Of a stretch of 64,000 nt of DNA, positions 25,154-34,176 are shown one piece after another. The notes below the pieces were generated by a model that made no database searches, had not been told where the DNA came from, and saw only the letters and a program-made list of their open reading frames with translations. Source of the stretch: Paenarthrobacter nicotinovorans (GTDB taxonomy: Bacteria; Actinomycetota; Actinomycetes; Actinomycetales; Micrococcaceae); assembly GCF_021919345.1 (NCBI RefSeq), contig NZ_CP089293.1, forward strand, positions 3,534,001 through 3,598,000, given 5' to 3'. The translations under genes and the position numbers were made by a program. Each line of letters opens with the position of its first letter. The stretch's first letter is position 1.

Positions 25154-26479
25154 GTGGAGATCTCTGCGCAGAACGTCTGGATGATGTTGTCGGCGGCAAT
25201 GGTGCTCTTCATGACCCCCGGCCTCGGCCTGTTCTACGGCGGCATGACCCGCGCCAAGGCAGCACTGAACATGATCATGATGAGCTTCATCTCCGCGGGG
25301 ATCGTGGGTGTTGTCTGGGTCCTTTGGGGCTACTCGATGACTACCGGTGATGGCTTCCTGGGCCTGTTCGGCAACCCCTTCGCACACTTCGGCCTGCAGG
25401 ATCTGGTGGGCACGCCCGACCTCATCAAGGCCACCTTCGCAGCGACCTTCGCCATCATCACCGTTGCCCTCATCAGCGGCGCCATAGCCGACCGGGCCAA
25501 GTTCGGTGCCTGGGCATTGTTCGTGCCGATCTGGATCACCGTTGTCTACTGCCCGCTGGCATACATGGTGTGGGGCGGCGGCCTGATGAGCGCCGGCGGG
25601 GCCGTGACTGAAGTCTTCGGCCAGGTCATCGACTTCGCCGGCGGTGCGGTAGTTGAGGTCAGCTCGGGAACTGCCGCTTTCGTCCTCGCATTGATCGTGG
25701 GAAAGCGCCATGGATTCGCCAAGGACCCCAACCACCGCCCGCACAACGTCCCCTTCATCATGATCGGCGCAGCAATCCTGTGGTTCGGCTGGTTCGGTTT
25801 CAACGGCGGCGCTGCCACCACTGCCGAGCAGGCCGGCCTGATCTGGGTCAACACCTTGGTAACTCCGGCAGCGGCCATGCTGAGCTGGCTTGTGGTCGAG
25901 AAGGTCCGCCACGGACACCCCACCTCCCTGGGTGCAGCGTCCGGCGTCGTGGCCGGCCTGGTTGCGATCACCCCTTCCTGCGCCAACATCAGCCCGCTGG
26001 CCGCCCTGGGCCTGGGTTTGGTGGCCGGTGCTGCCTGCGCGGTGTTCGTTGACCTGAAGTACAAGTTCGGTTTCGACGATTCCCTCGACGTCGTTGGCGT
26101 GCACTTCGGCGCCGGTGTCATCGGCACCCTGTCCCTGGGCTTCATCGCCTTCCCCCAGGACGGTGTGGCCGGCGGCCTCTTCTACGGTGGCGGCCCCCAG
26201 CAGCTCGTTGCGCAGCTCGTGGCTGTCGTGATCACCATTGCCCTCTCCGGTGTGGGCACCTTGGTCATTGGCCGGATCATCAACAAGACCATCGGCTTCC
26301 GGGTCCCGCACGAGCACGAAATCACCGGCGTCGACCTCACCCAGCATGCCGAGTCCGCTTACGAGTTCGGCCTCACTGCGCACGGCCACTTCCGCCAGCA
26401 GCAGGCGCACCTGTCCGCGCTGCTCAAGGGAAAGCCCGCCGCGGCCACTCCGGAGGCCAAGGAAGACAGCTTCGCCTAA
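25154..26479 (+). CDS. amt: Ammonium channel (Amt)
   Basis: A 441-residue Amt/MEP/Rh channel with 11 predicted membrane helices. The N-terminal MLSAAMVLFMTPGLGLFYGG and FGWFGFNGG segments are signatures. The DSLDVVGVHFGAGVIGTLSL segment contains the first of the twin pore histidines. The C-terminal region HEITGVDLTQHAESAYEFG is the tail that binds PII protein. It starts with GTG after GAAGGGAA. No glnK follows; a strong terminator does. Regulation by nitrogen status is suggested by a GlnR-like box upstream. Confidence 0.95.
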   Translation: MEISAQNVWMMLSAAMVLFMTPGLGLFYGGMTRAKAALNMIMMSFISAGIVGVVWVLWGYSMTTGDGFLGLFGNPFAHFGLQDLVGTPDLIKATFAATFAIITVALISGAIADRAKFGAWALFVPIWITVVYCPLAYMVWGGGLMSAGGAVTEVFGQVIDFAGGAVVEVSSGTAAFVLALIVGKRHGFAKDPNHRPHNVPFIMIGAAILWFGWFGFNGGAATTAEQAGLIWVNTLVTPAAAMLSWLVVEKVRHGHPTSLGAASGVVAGLVAITPSCANISPLAALGLGLVAGAACAVFVDLKYKFGFDDSLDVVGVHFGAGVIGTLSLGFIAFPQDGVAGGLFYGGGPQQLVAQLVAVVITIALSGVGTLVIGRIINKTIGFRVPHEHEITGVDLTQHAESAYEFGLTAHGHFRQQQAHLSALLKGKPAAATPEAKEDSFA

Positions 26480-26495
26480 CGGCACCACCATCAAA

Positions 26496-26537
26496 CAGCA
26501 GCCGACGGCGGGACCCAGGTCCCGCCGTCGGCTGCTG
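26496..26537 (+). terminator. Strong terminator after amt
   Basis: A perfect 20-bp stem (26496-26515 with 26518-26537) containing GCCGACGGCGGGACC and its complement, separated by only two bases. It lies 16 bases after the amt stop. It probably also serves the convergent DUF1992 gene. Confidence 0.85.
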
Positions 26538-26572
26538 TTGTGTGCGCCCCGCCCAAGCGGGCAGCGTCCGGA

Positions 26573-27169
26573 TTAGCCCGAGCCGTTCCAGAGGCGCTGC
26601 CAAAAGCTTCGCTTGCCCGGCGCCTGCGGTTCCGGCTCCGGCGGAGAGGCAGCCGCGCGCCGCTGCCGCCACCGTTCGAGTTCGGCATCCACATCCCTGA
26701 GTTTCGTGATGACCGGCGGCCCGCCTTGGAGCTGCCTCCGGGCCTCAATCACGCGTTTGTTGAAGTCCTCGAGGATGTCCCGGACTTGTTTCTCGCTGTA
26801 TTGCTGATCCAGCTTCGCGTCCAGTTCGGCGTCTTCAATGCGCAGCAGGATGGCAGGAGGGCCGATCCCGCTCAGCCGTTCGCGCTGGATGAGTCCCTTG
26901 ACCCACCAGTCGGGATCGTAGTGCTCGCCGAGCCCGGGGATCGGTTTGCCGGCGTACTTGAGGTTGTCGAACTTCCCTTGGTTCATGGCGTCCCGGATCA
27001 GGTATTCGACGCGGGCCGCGTCATCCACCTTTCGGCGCTTCTCGCGTTCTTCGGCGTCCGCGGCCTCAAGCTCGGCGTCCTCCTGGGCGTTGCCGCCCCA
27101 GCCGCGTACGGCCCGCAGTTCGGCCCCGCGCTCCAGCTTCCGCCTGAAAGCGTTGTTCCCGGCACTCAT
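26573..27169 (-). CDS. DUF1992 (DnaJ-C28-like) protein
   Basis: A 198-residue protein. The conserved DUF1992 block runs from VEYLIRDAMNQGKFDNLKYA through GKPIPGLGEHYDPDWWVKGL, the motif shared with the non-J part of DNAJC28. The rest is charged and helical (YSEKQVRDILEDFNKRVIEA), ending in a proline-rich tail. The function is unknown. The ATG follows GAGGAGGTGG at somewhat long spacing. It converges with amt and shares its terminator. Confidence 0.88.
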   Translation of the reverse strand: MSAGNNAFRRKLERGAELRAVRGWGGNAQEDAELEAADAEEREKRRKVDDAARVEYLIRDAMNQGKFDNLKYAGKPIPGLGEHYDPDWWVKGLIQRERLSGIGPPAILLRIEDAELDAKLDQQYSEKQVRDILEDFNKRVIEARRQLQGGPPVITKLRDVDAELERWRQRRAAASPPEPEPQAPGKRSFWQRLWNGSG

Positions 27170-27401
27170 CGTGTCCGCCACCTCCTCGAACGGCAGCCCT
27201 CGTCTGCCGGAATTCGTGGTTCTCCGTCCAGTATTCCCCACCTTGCAGTGCTTAATCCGTACCCAGCGCGCCGTCGTCGAAACCGACAGGCTGTACCTCC
27301 ACCACCCACTCTGAACGTGAAACTGCCCCGACACGCCGCGGGTACGGAGTGTCGGGGCAGTACGGGATCGAAAGTGGGCGGTGGCGGTGCACCGCCAAGG
27401 C

Positions 27402-29687
27402 TTAGCGGACGGCCATGCTCGGATCCAACTGCTCGATACCTTCCGGGGTCACCAGGACCACCCTCGCCGTGCAGATGTCGTAGAACAGACCGGTCGCCTG
27501 CACTGTTCCGGAGGCCAACGCCGGACCGGTGACGGGATGCTCCGCCAGCTTGCCCAGTTGCAGGGCCACATTCACCATGCTGAGTTGATCCAGGCGGCCG
27601 AAACCTTCTGCTCCGGCGGCGCGGGCCACGGGATGTCCCGCCAGGAGTGCTTGGTAACTGGGGCGGGCATGTTCAAGCCAGGCATCGAACCCACGTCCCA
27701 GGCCAGCGGCTGATCCTTCCGCATCGGCGATCACGGCTTTCATGGCTCCGCAGTTGGAGTGGCCGCAGACAACGATCGAGTCCACGGACAAGGCCTTCAC
27801 TGCAAAAGCCAGCGTGGAGTCAATCGACGCGTCATGATCGTCGCTGCACACCACGTTGCCGATGTTCCTCAGGGTGAGGAGATCACCGGGACCGCTGCTG
27901 GTGATCAGGTTCGGATTCACCCGCGAATCAACGCAGGCCACGAACAGGGTGTCGGGATTCTGGCCTTCGGTGAGGTCCTGGACCAGGGGCCGGACTTTGT
28001 CTGCGTGGCGGCGGTGGTATTTGTCGATGCCCAGGAGGATGGAGCGCAGCGGCGGGTGGGAGTCGCCGTCGTCGTTCCTTTGGCCGGCGGCATCGGCGGG
28101 CTGCCATGACGTACGCGGCGGCAGCGGAAATTCGCGCGGTTCCTGGCGCTGCGGAGAGTTGTCCTCGGCGTCGCTGAATACGGTAGTGCCGTGCTCCTCC
28201 ACCACCACGGCTGCTCCGCCGTTCCTTTGCTGTTTCTCCCATGCCACCAGTGCTTCGCGGAAGGCATGATCCAGGTAGTCGGCGTTGAGTTCCACTACGG
28301 CATCCTGGCCTTCGGGCACGGAGTGCAGGACGCGGTTGAGCCGGGGCAGCGCGAAGAAGCTGCACGAGCCGGCGATCGTTACGCGCCAGGGCAGCCCGGT
28401 TCCTGCCGGGGCGTGCGCGTGGATCTGGGCACGAAGGACCCGCCACAGCACGCACAGGGCGGCGAGTGCCAGGCCGATGATGACGCCCTCCAGGAGGTTC
28501 AGCGCGACGACGCACACCAGCGTGACGGCATAGACCAGGAGGTCGCCCGTGCGAAGACTGGTGCGGATGTCGGCCACTTTGACGAGCTTCGCGCCGATCA
28601 CCAACAGCAGACCGGCAAGGACAGAAAGCGGGATCAGCTGGATGAGGCCGGCGAACAAGGCCGAGAAGACCAGGACCCAAACGCCATGTAGGATGGCGGA
28701 CGTCCGGCTTTTCGCGCCGGCTTCGACATTGGTGGCGCTGCGGACGATGACCCCGGTGACCGGCAATCCACCGAGCATGCCGGAGACCATGTTCGCCGAG
28801 CCTTGACCGACGAGTTCGCGGTTGAGGTTGGTCCGGATTCCGCCGTGCATCTTTTCCACGGCAACGGCGGACAGCAGCGATTCGATGCTGGCGATCAGCG
28901 CCACCGTGATAACGGCCATGGCGGCGGCGCGCCAGTTGCCGTCAGGCAGGCTGGGGAGTGCGACGGCGTCGAAAATCGAACCCGTGAAGCTGATCCGCTC
29001 CACGCCCGGCGCCACCGCTACGGACAGCGCGGTGACGGCAACGACGGCGGCCAGGGGTCCCGGCACTTTACGCACCGCAGCGGGGAGGAACTTCCACGTC
29101 AGCAGAATCGCGACGACGGCCAGTCCCAGCAGTGCCGAGTGCAACTCAACGTTGGTGACTGCGGATGGCAGTGCGGTGAGGTTTTCGACGGCGGAGCCCG
29201 CGGCCTGCCCGCCGAGGAGGACATGGAGCTGCTGCAGGATGATCGTGATTCCGATGCCCGCGAGCATCGCCTTGACCACCACTGGCGACACTGCCAGCGC
29301 GGCCCGGCCTATGCGGCTGACGCCCATGAGCAGCTGTACGACGCCGGCTGCAGCGGTGATTGCGCACGTCACCTGCCAGCCGAATTCTGCGACCAGACCG
29401 GCGACGACGACGGTCAGTCCCGCGGCGGGGCCGCTCACCTGCAGCGGGGAGCCGCCAAGGCTGCCCGCGACAATGCCGCCAACGGCTGCGGCAATGAGCC
29501 CGGCCATGATCGGAGCACCGGAGGCTGCGGCGATTCCAAGGGAAAGCGGAAGGGCTACGAGGAAGACCACGAGTGAGGCAGGGAGATCCGCACCGAGGTT
29601 GCTGAGGAAACTTGGCTTCTTTGTTCCCGGGCCCGGCGGGCTGTGGGAGTCGGTGGGGACGGTGGCGGATTCGTTGGGCTGAGGCAT
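27402..29687 (-). CDS. SulP anion transporter fused to STAS and beta-carbonic anhydrase
   Basis: A 761-residue fusion. The N-terminal two thirds is a SulP transporter with about 11-12 helices (SLVVFLVALPLSLGIAAASG, then SPLQVSGPAAGLTVVVAGL). A short STAS-like region follows (residues about 440-510, AVVELNADYLDHAFREALVA). The C-terminal beta-carbonic anhydrase has zinc ligands in CVDSRVNP (near residue 581) and GHSNCGAM (near 640). The likely role is bicarbonate uptake coupled to CO2/bicarbonate conversion. The M. tuberculosis Rv3273 type is a known example. I chose the ATG after AGGAGAACC, 29 codons inside the longest frame. Confidence 0.93.
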   Translation of the reverse strand: MPQPNESATVPTDSHSPPGPGTKKPSFLSNLGADLPASLVVFLVALPLSLGIAAASGAPIMAGLIAAAVGGIVAGSLGGSPLQVSGPAAGLTVVVAGLVAEFGWQVTCAITAAAGVVQLLMGVSRIGRAALAVSPVVVKAMLAGIGITIILQQLHVLLGGQAAGSAVENLTALPSAVTNVELHSALLGLAVVAILLTWKFLPAAVRKVPGPLAAVVAVTALSVAVAPGVERISFTGSIFDAVALPSLPDGNWRAAAMAVITVALIASIESLLSAVAVEKMHGGIRTNLNRELVGQGSANMVSGMLGGLPVTGVIVRSATNVEAGAKSRTSAILHGVWVLVFSALFAGLIQLIPLSVLAGLLLVIGAKLVKVADIRTSLRTGDLLVYAVTLVCVVALNLLEGVIIGLALAALCVLWRVLRAQIHAHAPAGTGLPWRVTIAGSCSFFALPRLNRVLHSVPEGQDAVVELNADYLDHAFREALVAWEKQQRNGGAAVVVEEHGTTVFSDAEDNSPQRQEPREFPLPPRTSWQPADAAGQRNDDGDSHPPLRSILLGIDKYHRRHADKVRPLVQDLTEGQNPDTLFVACVDSRVNPNLITSSGPGDLLTLRNIGNVVCSDDHDASIDSTLAFAVKALSVDSIVVCGHSNCGAMKAVIADAEGSAAGLGRGFDAWLEHARPSYQALLAGHPVARAAGAEGFGRLDQLSMVNVALQLGKLAEHPVTGPALASGTVQATGLFYDICTARVVLVTPEGIEQLDPSMAVR

Positions 29688-29930
29688 TGGTTCTCCTGGC
29701 TCGGAATGTGCTGACCCTTCCAAGCTACGGAACCTGTCACGGTTAATGACAACAAGATGTGACAAGCGTGACAAAAGCTGTGAAGATGCGCTTCATGTTG
29801 GGACCTATGGGAACTTTGACGGGGGTGGCGCGCGTTGGGGGTCCGGAGCGTGGCAGTCGAGGCGGACCTTCCCGCCGTCGTTTCTTTCCACCCGCGCCAA
29901 AACTAAGGCTGCTTAGAATAGGCTGGGTCC

Positions 29931-31007
29931 ATGAGCGCACCCGACCCCCAGCCCGTACGCATCAGCTCCGTACCAGTACAGCTCCAAGCCCTGGAGCCGG
30001 CCCTGGAAAAAATCAAGGCTGCCGTGGGCGACGTCCCGGCCCTGCTCGCCATCGCCGGGGAACTCGGCCAGACAGCTCCCATGCCCGGGGAGGGCAGCAC
30101 AGCCAAGCTCTGGGAACTCCTGGCTTCAGTGACGGCCGTGGATGTCGCTGCCGGGCGAGTGCTGGAGCCCCACTTGGACGCCCTCGCGATCCTCGCCCAG
30201 GCCGGAAGCGAAACCACCACGGCAGGCGCCTGGGGAGTGTTCGCGGCGGAGGGACCCGGCATGAAACTCGAAGCCAAACGCACTGCGAACGGCAGCTACG
30301 TCCTGCACGGATCCAAGCCGTGGTGCTCCCTGGCCCAACAGCTGGACGGCGCGGTGATCACCGCGCATCTTCCCGACGACGGCGGCAGGGCCGCCTTCGC
30401 GGTTAACCTGAAGGACCCCGGGGTCAGCGCGGAAACCCCGGTATGGACGGCGCGCGGACTGCAGGAAATCCCGAGCGGCACGGTCCACTTCGCCAACGTC
30501 CCGGCCGCACCGGTCGGCGGGGAGGGCTGGTACTTCTCCCGGCCCGGATTCGCGTGGGGCGGAATGGGAGTCGCTGCATGCTGGCTGGGCGGGGCGGTGG
30601 CCGTGGCCCGGGACTACGCCACCGCGCTGAGCAAGGCTTCCGGCAATGGCCGTGAACCCGACCAGATCGCACTGGCCACCTTGGGAGAAATCGACCGCAC
30701 CATCAGCACGGTTACCGGCTACCTCGCCCAGACCGCGGAACGCATCGACGCCGGCGAGCTGGAGGACGCGGATTCCGAAGGTCAAAGCCCCTGGAGCGAT
30801 GCCTTGCGTGTCCGCGGAACGGTAGCCGCCGCCGTCGAGCGCATCCAAACCCTGGTGACGCAGAACCTCGGCCCCGCCCCGCTGGCATTCGACGAAGCAT
30901 ATGCAAAGCGCATGGCGGACCTGTCCCTGTACATCAGGCAGCACCACGCCATGCGGGACGATGCCCAGTTGGGCGCCCTGGCCTTGAAAGGGGATCGCAG
31001 TTGGTGA
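29931..31007 (+). CDS. Acyl-CoA dehydrogenase family protein
   Basis: A 358-residue flavoprotein-like member of the acyl-CoA dehydrogenase family. The middle domain is seen in GAWGVFAAEGPGMKLEAKR and YVLHGSKPWCSLAQQLDGAV. The C-terminal helical domain is ARDYATALSKASGNGREPDQ onward. The catalytic glutamate is not obvious. It overlaps the PIG-L/methyltransferase gene and is followed by a GT2 gene. This suggests a dedicated biosynthetic or modification role rather than beta-oxidation. The specific substrate is unknown. Confidence 0.85.
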   Translation: MSAPDPQPVRISSVPVQLQALEPALEKIKAAVGDVPALLAIAGELGQTAPMPGEGSTAKLWELLASVTAVDVAAGRVLEPHLDALAILAQAGSETTTAGAWGVFAAEGPGMKLEAKRTANGSYVLHGSKPWCSLAQQLDGAVITAHLPDDGGRAAFAVNLKDPGVSAETPVWTARGLQEIPSGTVHFANVPAAPVGGEGWYFSRPGFAWGGMGVAACWLGGAVAVARDYATALSKASGNGREPDQIALATLGEIDRTISTVTGYLAQTAERIDAGELEDADSEGQSPWSDALRVRGTVAAAVERIQTLVTQNLGPAPLAFDEAYAKRMADLSLYIRQHHAMRDDAQLGALALKGDRSW

Positions 31008-32365
31008 CGTTCACGCATGCAGATACCGGCACGGCGGAGTCTGACTGGCTGGCCAGCGGCCTGGCCGCCTTGCCCGAACTCCCCCTGGACAAGGACGAAC
31101 TTGCGGGCACGACCTTCGTGGTGCTCGCTGCGCACCCGGATGACGAATCCCTGGGCGCCGGCGGATTCCTCGCAAAACTTCACGCAGCAGGCGCAGACAT
31201 CAAGGTCCTGCTCTGCACCGCCGGTGAAGCCTCCCACCCGGAATCGCCAACGACGACGCCGGAACAGCTTGCCGCTGTCAGGCTCACTGAGTTCGACGCG
31301 GCTGTGTCCGGGCTGGCTCCCGGCGCGAGCTGGCAGTTCCTGGAACTGCCCGACGGCAGACTGGCAGCCAACGCAGACCGGATCGCGGACGCGGTGCGGA
31401 AGGCCGTGGCATCATCAGGGCGTCCGGCGGAAAACGTGACGATCATTGCCCCGTTCCGTTCCGACGGACACACCGACCACGACGTCCTGGGCTCCACGGC
31501 CGCGCAGCTCGCCGAAAACGATGGCCACGGTCTGTTGGAATACCCCATCTGGTACTGGCTGTGGGCAGGGCCGGACCACGAAACCTGGCGGACGTGGGTG
31601 CGGCTCCCACTCGAAGCATCGGAGCAGGAAGCCAAAGCTGCCGCGATGCGGGCCCACGCCTCGCAAACGGAACCTCTCTCCGGGCAGCCGGGCGACGAGA
31701 CACTGCTCTCCGGAACCTTCCTGGAACACTTCCAGAGGCCTTGGGAAACCTTCGCCTGGCACCCGTCAACGGCTGGAAACAACAGCGCCAAGGATGCCGA
31801 GCGGATCTTCGACGAAGTCCACTCCCGCGACGAGGATCCCTGGAGCTACACCACCAGCTGGTACGAACGCCGCAAGCGGGCCCTGACCCTGGCTGCACTC
31901 CCCCGGGAATCCTACGAAGCAGGACTTGAACTGGGCTGTTCCATCGGCACGCTGAGCGAAGAGCTCGCCAAGCGCTGCGGAACGTTCCTCGGAGTGGACG
32001 CCAGCAGCACGGCGCTCGAGGAGGCCAGTAAGCGGCTTTCCGGGTTTCCGTCGGCGGAAGCCCGGCACCTCACCATGCCGCATGAATGGCCCGAAGGCAC
32101 GTTCGATCTGGTGGTGTTGTCCGAGACCGGCTACTACCTTTCCCCGGAGGAGCTCACCGAACTCCTGGCCAGGATCCATGCCTCCACCCGCCCCGGCGGC
32201 ACCCTGCTCCTGTGCCACTGGCGGCACCCGATTTCCGGCTGGCAACTTGATGCGGAAGCCGTCCATGCGATGGCCCGCACCCAACTGGATTGGCCTACGC
32301 ATGGGCTTTACCGTGAGAAAGACTTCATGCTCGAGATCCTCGTCGCCCCGGGCGGAGCGACATGA
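31001..32365 (+). CDS. PIG-L deacetylase fused to SAM-dependent methyltransferase
   Basis: A 454-residue bifunctional protein. Residues about 30-250 are a PIG-L (LmbE-like) zinc deacetylase: the AAHPDDESLGAGG motif and the downstream FRSDGHTDHD histidines are the metal site. Residues about 280-450 are a NodS-like class I methyltransferase (LELGCSIGTLSEELAKRC, then LVVLSETGYYLSPEEL). It should N-deacetylate an amino sugar and then methylate it. It begins with TTG or, one codon later, a GTG that gives a GTGA overlap with the previous stop. It overlaps the GT2 gene by ATGA. Confidence 0.9.
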   Translation: MVTFTHADTGTAESDWLASGLAALPELPLDKDELAGTTFVVLAAHPDDESLGAGGFLAKLHAAGADIKVLLCTAGEASHPESPTTTPEQLAAVRLTEFDAAVSGLAPGASWQFLELPDGRLAANADRIADAVRKAVASSGRPAENVTIIAPFRSDGHTDHDVLGSTAAQLAENDGHGLLEYPIWYWLWAGPDHETWRTWVRLPLEASEQEAKAAAMRAHASQTEPLSGQPGDETLLSGTFLEHFQRPWETFAWHPSTAGNNSAKDAERIFDEVHSRDEDPWSYTTSWYERRKRALTLAALPRESYEAGLELGCSIGTLSEELAKRCGTFLGVDASSTALEEASKRLSGFPSAEARHLTMPHEWPEGTFDLVVLSETGYYLSPEELTELLARIHASTRPGGTLLLCHWRHPISGWQLDAEAVHAMARTQLDWPTHGLYREKDFMLEILVAPGGAT

Positions 32366-33108
32366 CAGATCCGGCACCCCAGGGCATACGGGATGTGGCA
32401 GTGGTGGTGCCCGCCCACAACGAGGACCAGCACATCGGCAAAGCGCTGTCAGCGCTTCGGGCAGCCGCCGACGCGCTCAACAAGGCACGCCCGGACATCC
32501 GGCTCCGCATGACGGTGGTCCTGGACAGTTGCACCGACCGCTCAGCGGAGATCACGGCCGCGTACGTGGCCGGCGATGCCCGCCTTTCCCTGATTGAAGT
32601 GGCGTTGCGGAGCACGGGCGCCAGCCGCGGTTTTGGCTTCCGCAGCGCGCTGGCCGCGTGCCACCCCATCAACGCCGGGGACCTCTGGCTCGCCAACACC
32701 GACGCCGATTCCGCGGTGCCGGAGAACTGGCTTGTACGTCAGGTGGAGCTCGCTGACAACGGAGCGGATGCCATCCTGGGTTCCGTGGAGCCCGACCCCG
32801 ACGATGTTGACCCCGCAGTGCTGCGGCGCTGGCTGGAACTCCACCCGTTCCGCGAGAACCACCAGCATATTTATGGCGCGAACTTTGGTGTCCGCGGCTC
32901 TGCATATCTTGCCGTGGGCGGCTTTCCGATGCTTCGGGCGCACGAGGACAGGGTCCTGGTGGAACGCCTCCGCAGCCGGGGATTCCAGGTGGTCGCTACG
33001 GACAGCATCCGCGTCCTGACGTCCGGGCGGACCCACGCCCGCGCACCGGAGGGATTCGCTGCCTACCTCCGGGCCCTGGGAGCGGAACTTCCGGCCGTAA
33101 CTGGCTAA
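32362..33108 (+). CDS. Family 2 glycosyltransferase
   Basis: A 248-residue soluble GT2 with VAVVVPAHNEDQHIGKALSA at the N-terminus, LDSCTDRS for nucleotide binding, and the metal-binding LANTDADSAVPENW. GGFPMLRAHEDRVLVERL is the acceptor-side segment. It is the last gene of the acyl-CoA dehydrogenase / PIG-L-methyltransferase / GT2 operon, linked by ATGA. The three activities together suggest assembly of a methylated, deacetylated glycolipid or glycoside (inference). Its stop lies five bases from the convergent LysR gene. Confidence 0.9.
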   Translation: MTDPAPQGIRDVAVVVPAHNEDQHIGKALSALRAAADALNKARPDIRLRMTVVLDSCTDRSAEITAAYVAGDARLSLIEVALRSTGASRGFGFRSALAACHPINAGDLWLANTDADSAVPENWLVRQVELADNGADAILGSVEPDPDDVDPAVLRRWLELHPFRENHQHIYGANFGVRGSAYLAVGGFPMLRAHEDRVLVERLRSRGFQVVATDSIRVLTSGRTHARAPEGFAAYLRALGAELPAVTG

Positions 33109-33112
33109 GCCG

Positions 33113-34054
33113 TCAGTCGATCAGCGCTACGCCGAACTCAGCGACGACGGCCCGCAATTCCTTGAGGTAGCGCTGCGCTTGGTCAGTGAGCGGAATCGCT
33201 GCGTGGCCGATCCAGCCGATCTCGATGCGTTCGTCAACGTCGAGCGGGATGGCGACGATCTCCGGGTCGAGGCGGCCGCTGATGATACCCGTCGAGATTG
33301 TGTAGCCGTGGAGACCGATCATGAGGTTGAAGATCGTCGCACGGTCAGAGACCCGGATCTCCTGCTTGCTGGACAAGGTGGAGAGAATCTCCTCGGCGAA
33401 GTAGAAGGAGTTATTCGCACCTTGGTCGAAGGTAAGCCGCGGCATGCCGGCGAGATCGTCGAGGGTCGCGCGCTCTTTTGAGGCGAGCGGGTTGTGCCGT
33501 GAAATGAAAATGTGCGGATCGGCAAGGAAAAGCGGAGTGAACGCGAGCCCGGAATCCCGGATCAGCTTGTCGATGATCTTCCGGTTGAAATCGTTCCGGT
33601 AAAGGATGCCTATCTCGCTGCGGAGCGTCCGGACATCCTCGATGATGTCCCAGGTGCGGGACTCGCGCAGCGAGAACTCGTATTCGGCCACGTCAGTGGC
33701 CTTGACCATCCGGACGAAGGCGTCAACCGCGAACGAGTAGTGCTGGGTTGACACCCCGAGCAAACGTCGCGTCGGCGGGCTGCCGAGGTAGCGCTGCTCA
33801 AGGAGAGCAAACTGCTCGACGACCTGCCTCGCATAGCCGAGAAACTCCACCCCGTCGGCGGTGAGGGTCACCCCGCGGGCGGAACGGAGCAGGAGCGCAC
33901 GGCCCACCCGGGCCTCAAGATCCTTCATCGCGGCAGACATTGTCGGCTGCGCAACGTAGAGAAGGTCTGCAGCCGCGGAGATCGACCCCTCAGCTGCAAC
34001 CTCTATGAAGTAACGGAGCTGCTGCAGGGTCAGACCACTCGAAATCTGGGGCAT
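33113..34054 (-). CDS. LysR-family regulator of the mesX-mesD operon
   Basis: A 313-residue LysR regulator. The N-terminal helix-turn-helix spans about residues 8-65 (LQQLRYFIEVAAEGSISAAA, then AQPTMSAAMKDLEARVG). The effector-binding domain follows. It is divergent from the methionine synthase operon with about 120 bp between starts, the classic LysR layout. An inverted repeat lies seven bases upstream of its start. It probably senses a methionine or homocysteine signal, as MetR does; that is inferred from context. Confidence 0.9.
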   Translation of the reverse strand: MPQISSGLTLQQLRYFIEVAAEGSISAAADLLYVAQPTMSAAMKDLEARVGRALLLRSARGVTLTADGVEFLGYARQVVEQFALLEQRYLGSPPTRRLLGVSTQHYSFAVDAFVRMVKATDVAEYEFSLRESRTWDIIEDVRTLRSEIGILYRNDFNRKIIDKLIRDSGLAFTPLFLADPHIFISRHNPLASKERATLDDLAGMPRLTFDQGANNSFYFAEEILSTLSSKQEIRVSDRATIFNLMIGLHGYTISTGIISGRLDPEIVAIPLDVDERIEIGWIGHAAIPLTDQAQRYLKELRAVVAEFGVALID

Positions 34055-34061
34055 AGGGAAA

Positions 34062-34081
34062 TTCTATATGAATGCATAGAA
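34062..34081. promoter_or_regulatory. Candidate LysR operator
   Basis: TTCTAT-ATGAATGC-ATAGAA is a perfect inverted repeat with 6-bp arms around eight bases. It contains the T-N11-A pattern typical of LysR sites. It sits at the edge of the divergent intergenic region next to the regulator start, fitting autorepression and control of mesX. Confidence 0.6.
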
Positions 34082-34176
34082 AGGCCTAGTTACCCGATAT
34101 CCCCAGGAAGGTTGCACCATGGATACATCCCCTTCTGAAAGGCCGTCTCCGGCCCATCACCACGGATTGGCAACGC

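Noticed and set aside
26496..26537. Considered as part of the palindromic repeat family at 7916 and 22780
   Set aside because: The arm sequence is different (GCCGACGGCGGG) and it lies directly after amt, so it is an ordinary terminator.
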